Below, piece after piece: positions 5,438 to 7,843 of a stretch of 7,843 nt of DNA. Numbering within the stretch: the stretch's first letter is position 1; each line of letters starts with the position of its first letter. The DNA is from Candidatus Rifleibacteriota bacterium (GTDB lineage: Bacteria > Riflebacteria > Ozemobacteria > Ozemobacterales > Ozemobacteraceae): assembly GCA_029560455.1 (NCBI GenBank), contig JAKQKW010000003.1:1-7843 (forward strand), written 5' to 3'. The notes under the pieces are model-generated. The model ran no database searches. It worked only from the letters and a program-made list of their open reading frames with translations, and was not told the origin of the DNA. A program made the position numbers and the translations under genes.

Positions 5438-6229
5438 TTATTCATGAAACAGTTTGATTCTGACTCTTTTAACGCCGATGCCGGTGCGGTCGCCGTTGAT
5501 CACCTGGTTTATACCGATAAAAATATCATGGTTAACCGGACCTTCGGTATCGGCCTGCCCAGCGAGGCAAAAGATATAAGGTGATTTAACCTCGCCGTCG
5601 AGGCCTTTGTCGTTCTGCCAGATGAGCCGGTTATTGCTGACCTCAAAAATAACGGTGGCACCCGGGCTGCCGAGGCCTTCGGCCGAAGCCAGAACCTTGC
5701 CGTTCTTTTCATCGGCCGGCATGTGATCGTCACCAAAAAGGGCGAAGTTGCCGTTGAGAATCTGCGCTTCGCCGTCGTGGCTCTGATGGCCGCTATCACC
5801 AGAGTAGCCATTGTTTGAGACCGAATCGGCGATGTTCAGGTTCCAATCTTTAATAGTTTCGCCAAACAACACTTCGATTCTTGCCCGGCAGACTTCGGTA
5901 GTTTTCGGGTCTAAAGTCAGGCGCACCAGGCCCCGACCGTTGAATGGCCCATGGTATGCCTTTATCGCCTGCTGATTGCGAATACCGATGCGGTTTTTCT
6001 CAAGGTCAACCTCGCAGTCGATATCGGCCGGATATTCATCAGCCGCCATAAACTGAACCTCGGGGCTTTGCATGTGAGGAAAATCACGGTTGCGAGGCTG
6101 TTCAATATCCCGCATCATTGGAACCTGTGGCCCTTCGGGCACCTGTGAACCATTCAGGCCGGTTGCAGCAACAAGAAATGCCGCCAGCAAACAATACGAC
6201 AGTCTGAAAACTTTGCCGGAAATACTCAT
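5438..6229 (-). CDS. Exported protein of unknown function
   Basis: I do not recognise this 263-residue protein. A signal peptide covers residues 1 to about 28, with MSISGKVFRL before a hydrophobic stretch LLAAFLVAATG. A Pro-rich segment (30-55) follows. The rest looks like an extracytoplasmic beta-sandwich, with alternating strands such as GLVRLTLDP, RARIEVLFG, ATVIFEV and VRIKLFHE. The segment 129-146, WNLNIADSVSNNGYSGDS, is dense in Asn, Asp and Gly and could be a ligand- or Ca2+-binding loop. Four cysteines are present: C13 lies in the signal peptide, while C72, C114 and C221 are in the mature part. AGGAG lies 6 nt before the ATG. No terminator separates it clearly from the LprI-like gene 132 nt downstream, so they may be cotranscribed. 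Confidence 0.85.
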   Translation of the reverse strand: MSISGKVFRLSYCLLAAFLVAATGLNGSQVPEGPQVPMMRDIEQPRNRDFPHMQSPEVQFMAADEYPADIDCEVDLEKNRIGIRNQQAIKAYHGPFNGRGLVRLTLDPKTTEVCRARIEVLFGETIKDWNLNIADSVSNNGYSGDSGHQSHDGEAQILNGNFALFGDDHMPADEKNGKVLASAEGLGSPGATVIFEVSNNRLIWQNDKGLDGEVKSPYIFCLAGQADTEGPVNHDIFIGINQVINGDRTGIGVKRVRIKLFHE

Positions 6230-6274
6230 TCTACTCTCCTACCATACCCTTAAAAAACCTTAATTGTTTTGTCA

Positions 6275-6312
6275 GTTATAAATACTATGCCTGTTTTTGA
6301 ACCACATGTCGA
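6275..6312 (-). promoter_or_regulatory. Weak candidate promoter for the 5438-6229 gene
   Basis: Minus-strand boxes TCGACA (6307-6312) and TAGTAT (6282-6287) are 19 bp apart, longer than ideal. An alternative -10, TATAAC, lies at 6275-6280. Either would give a leader of about 40-50 nt. The choice is uncertain. Confidence 0.25.
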
Positions 6313-6444
6313 GTATTGCTGCAATCGGCAATACAGAGGCATAAAATGCATGCCTGCCTGAGGAAACTCACCAAAAACGCCAGTAATTCATAATCCATTT
6401 AAAAACCTATTCGCTAATTACCGGTGCAGAAAAAATTTTACCCC

Positions 6445-6472
6445 TTGGCATTCGCAAAAATCTGCCTATATT
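6445..6472 (+). promoter_or_regulatory. Candidate sigma-70 promoter of the VWA gene
   Basis: TTGGCA (-35, 5 of 6) and TATATT (-10, 5 of 6) are spaced by 16 bp. This is the best promoter match in the window. The predicted start near 6479 leaves a leader of about 198 nt before the ATG. An imperfect 11-bp palindrome (GGTTC-T-GAACC, 6480-6490) sits at the start site and could be an operator. Confidence 0.6.
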
Positions 6473-6478
6473 GCATAC

Positions 6479-6676
6479 GGGTTCTGAACCACGAAGGTGT
6501 TTTCGAGTTGCGGTGAATTCGTCTACACACTTCGCGCACGGGTCTGTCGGCTCACCGACCGGCTTTCCCGGGCATTGAATCCTGTTTTTCCTTCTGTTTC
6601 AGCCGGAAACTTCTCTGGCATGCTTTGCTGCCCCCGAAAAAAGGCCTTCCGAATGATCTTATTCAGGAGAAAAACT
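6479..6676 (+). promoter_or_regulatory. Long potentially structured 5' leader of the VWA gene
   Basis: The leader can form a local hairpin, GTCGG (6546-6550) with CCGAC (6555-6559), inside an outer CGGG (6539-6542) with CCCG (6567-6570). It also has competing long-range pairings: CGGTGA (6511-6516) with TCACCG (6552-6557), and CCGGCT (6559-6564) with AGCCGG (6601-6606). It matches no riboswitch class I know. Confidence 0.3.
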
Positions 6677-7843
6677 ATGTTAGACAAAATTCCAACCGCT
6701 CATCGGCTGTTGTTCGTTCTTCTCATGCTCAATCTCGCAACCCTGCTGCTGATTGAAGCAATTCCGGCGGCCGGCAATCTGCTTTTCGAGGTTCCGGTCG
6801 ATGACTGGCAATACAAGGTCGAAAAGCCGACCGTCGAACAGCCACTGGCGATGCTGAAAGAATACCTGCAGGATGGCCCGCTTTACATTGTCGCCATCAT
6901 GATTCTGCTCGAAATTTCGAAACTGTTTCTGGCCTGTGAACTCACCACAGTGACCTCAATAACCATTTTCGGCACCTTCTTCTTTCTCTATTCAATCTCA
7001 GGGCCGATGATCGGCAGCATAACCGACCAGACGGCTCGCGATTTCGGCTTTTCGGTCGGTGGTGCCAAAGATATCAACAATTTCCGGACCAATATTGCGA
7101 CGGGCTATCTGCCTAAACCGTCTGACATCACTTATGAAGGGCTTTTCTACGACTACCACTTCGACACCGGGAAAAACGCTGCAATGTCTGCAGGCGAATC
7201 GCCGAAGCTGTTTGCGCCGAACTGGTCGGCAGCCAGCAGCCGCAACCCGCTGACCGGCGAAACCGAGCATTTTCTGGCGATTGGCCTGAGTTCGCAACTC
7301 GACCGCGCTGCCGCGGCCCGAAAAAAACTTAATCTGGTTGTCGTTCTCGACATTTCTGGCTCGATGAGCAGCCCCTTCAATCAGTATTATTACGAAAGCC
7401 ATCGCCGGCGGCCCGACATGAACGCTGAGGCGGCGAAAATGACAAAACTTGAATCGGCATGCCGGTCGATCGTCGCCATGTTCGAACATCTGCGGCCAGA
7501 CGACCGCATCGGTATCGCTCTGTTCAACCATCGCAGCTTTCTGGCCAAGCCTGTCACCTCTGTGCGCAGCACCGACATGGAAGCCCTTAAGGGTCATATT
7601 CTGGCGCTTGAGCCCACCGGTGCCACAAGCATGGAAGAAGGGCTCGAACTCGGCAGAAGCATGCTTGCGCCATTTTCCATCTGTAATCCTGACGAATACG
7701 AGAACCGCATCATTTTCATGACCGACGCGATGCCGAATACTGATGACACGAGCGAATCCGGGCTGCTCGAAATGACCCGCGAAATGACGCGCAGTCGGGT
7801 TTATCTGACCTTTATCGGCATGGGCATTGATTTTAATTCGCAG
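6677..7843 (+). CDS. Membrane-anchored von Willebrand factor A (VWA) domain protein, C-terminus beyond window
   Basis: The frame is open from the ATG at 6677 to the right edge: 389 codons with no stop, so the 3' end is missing. Three hydrophobic segments lie at about residues 11-33, 68-88 and 93-115. They precede a segment, GFSVGGAKDINNFRTNI with LFYDYHFDTG, resembling the N-terminal extension of bacterial Ca-activated/YfbK-like VWA proteins. The VWA domain begins near residue 219. Its metal-ion-dependent adhesion site looks complete: D225-x-S227-x-S229, T317 in GATSMEEG and D350 in MTDAMP. It probably binds Mg2+ or Ca2+ and a protein partner outside the membrane. AGGAG lies 7 nt before the ATG. 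A long leader with a good promoter precedes it. The function is unknown; adhesion, surface or signalling roles are possible. Confidence 0.9.
   Translation, partial: MLDKIPTAHRLLFVLLMLNLATLLLIEAIPAAGNLLFEVPVDDWQYKVEKPTVEQPLAMLKEYLQDGPLYIVAIMILLEISKLFLACELTTVTSITIFGTFFFLYSISGPMIGSITDQTARDFGFSVGGAKDINNFRTNIATGYLPKPSDITYEGLFYDYHFDTGKNAAMSAGESPKLFAPNWSAASSRNPLTGETEHFLAIGLSSQLDRAAAARKKLNLVVVLDISGSMSSPFNQYYYESHRRRPDMNAEAAKMTKLESACRSIVAMFEHLRPDDRIGIALFNHRSFLAKPVTSVRSTDMEALKGHILALEPTGATSMEEGLELGRSMLAPFSICNPDEYENRIIFMTDAMPNTDDTSESGLLEMTREMTRSRVYLTFIGMGIDFNSQ

Larger units (their letters stand above)
6230..6676. other. 447-bp divergent intergenic region
   Basis: No convincing reading frame with a ribosome site was seen on either strand. 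The left part (6230-6360) holds the likely promoter of the minus-strand gene and an inverted repeat, GTATTGC (6313-6319) with GCAATAC (6328-6334). The middle (6361-6440) is AT-rich and shows nothing recognisable. The right part holds the promoter and long leader of the VWA gene. Confidence 0.6.

Noticed and set aside
6445..6461. Possible sigma-54 promoter (TTGGCA...)
   Set aside because: The GC expected 10 bp after the GG is AA here, while the sigma-70 -35/-10 pair fits well.
6480..6499. GAACCACGAAGGTG resembling intergenic CACGAAGG repeats
   Set aside because: Only a single partial unit is present, so no tandem structure can be claimed.
6998..7597. 199-codon minus-strand open frame
   Set aside because: It is antisense to the VWA gene, which has an intact adhesion-site motif, a ribosome site and a promoter on the plus strand.

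Overview
The window reads as chromosomal DNA of an anaerobic or facultatively anaerobic Gram-negative-type bacterium. The evidence is a class I hybrid cluster protein with a ferredoxin-like partner and several exported proteins. Base composition is near 50% GC, with AT-rich intergenic gaps. No rRNA, tRNA, phage, IS or CRISPR signal is visible, and I cannot assign the lineage from the sequence.

Layout. Positions 1-240 hold a plus-strand terminator from a transcript entering at the left edge, facing a minus-strand terminator. A small exported protein follows on the minus strand (259-684). Next is a minus-strand nitrosative-stress module: a ferredoxin-like protein (3031-3852), a small cupin (2659-2994) and hcp (904-2550), closed by a strong terminator at 842-881. 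A Crp/Fnr-family regulator (3971-4660, plus) is transcribed divergently from the module. The 118-bp gap between them carries a perfect 16-bp palindrome with TTGAC-N4-GTCAA architecture. It is centred exactly where a class II activator should sit relative to a CATAAT -10 element for the ferredoxin-like gene.

Right part. Two exported proteins lie on the minus strand: a cysteine-free LprI/DUF1311-like protein (4745-5305) and an unrecognised 263-residue protein (5438-6229). A 10-bp-period tandem repeat lies between them. A 447-bp divergent intergenic region follows, with a good plus-strand promoter (6445-6472) and a leader of about 198 nt able to form alternative helices. It leads into a membrane-anchored von Willebrand factor A protein (6677 onward) that is cut by the right edge.

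How the genes work together. The likely logic is that the regulator senses NO or a related nitrogen species and switches on the ferredoxin-like protein, cupin and Hcp, with the ferredoxin-like protein feeding electrons to Hcp for NO or hydroxylamine reduction. This rests on gene order, conserved residues and the operator; nothing here proves it. The exported and VWA genes show no visible functional link to that module. The module is recognisable biology. The less explained items are a 13-bp element shared by the two promoter regions, the depleted cupin, the VWA leader and the tandem repeat.
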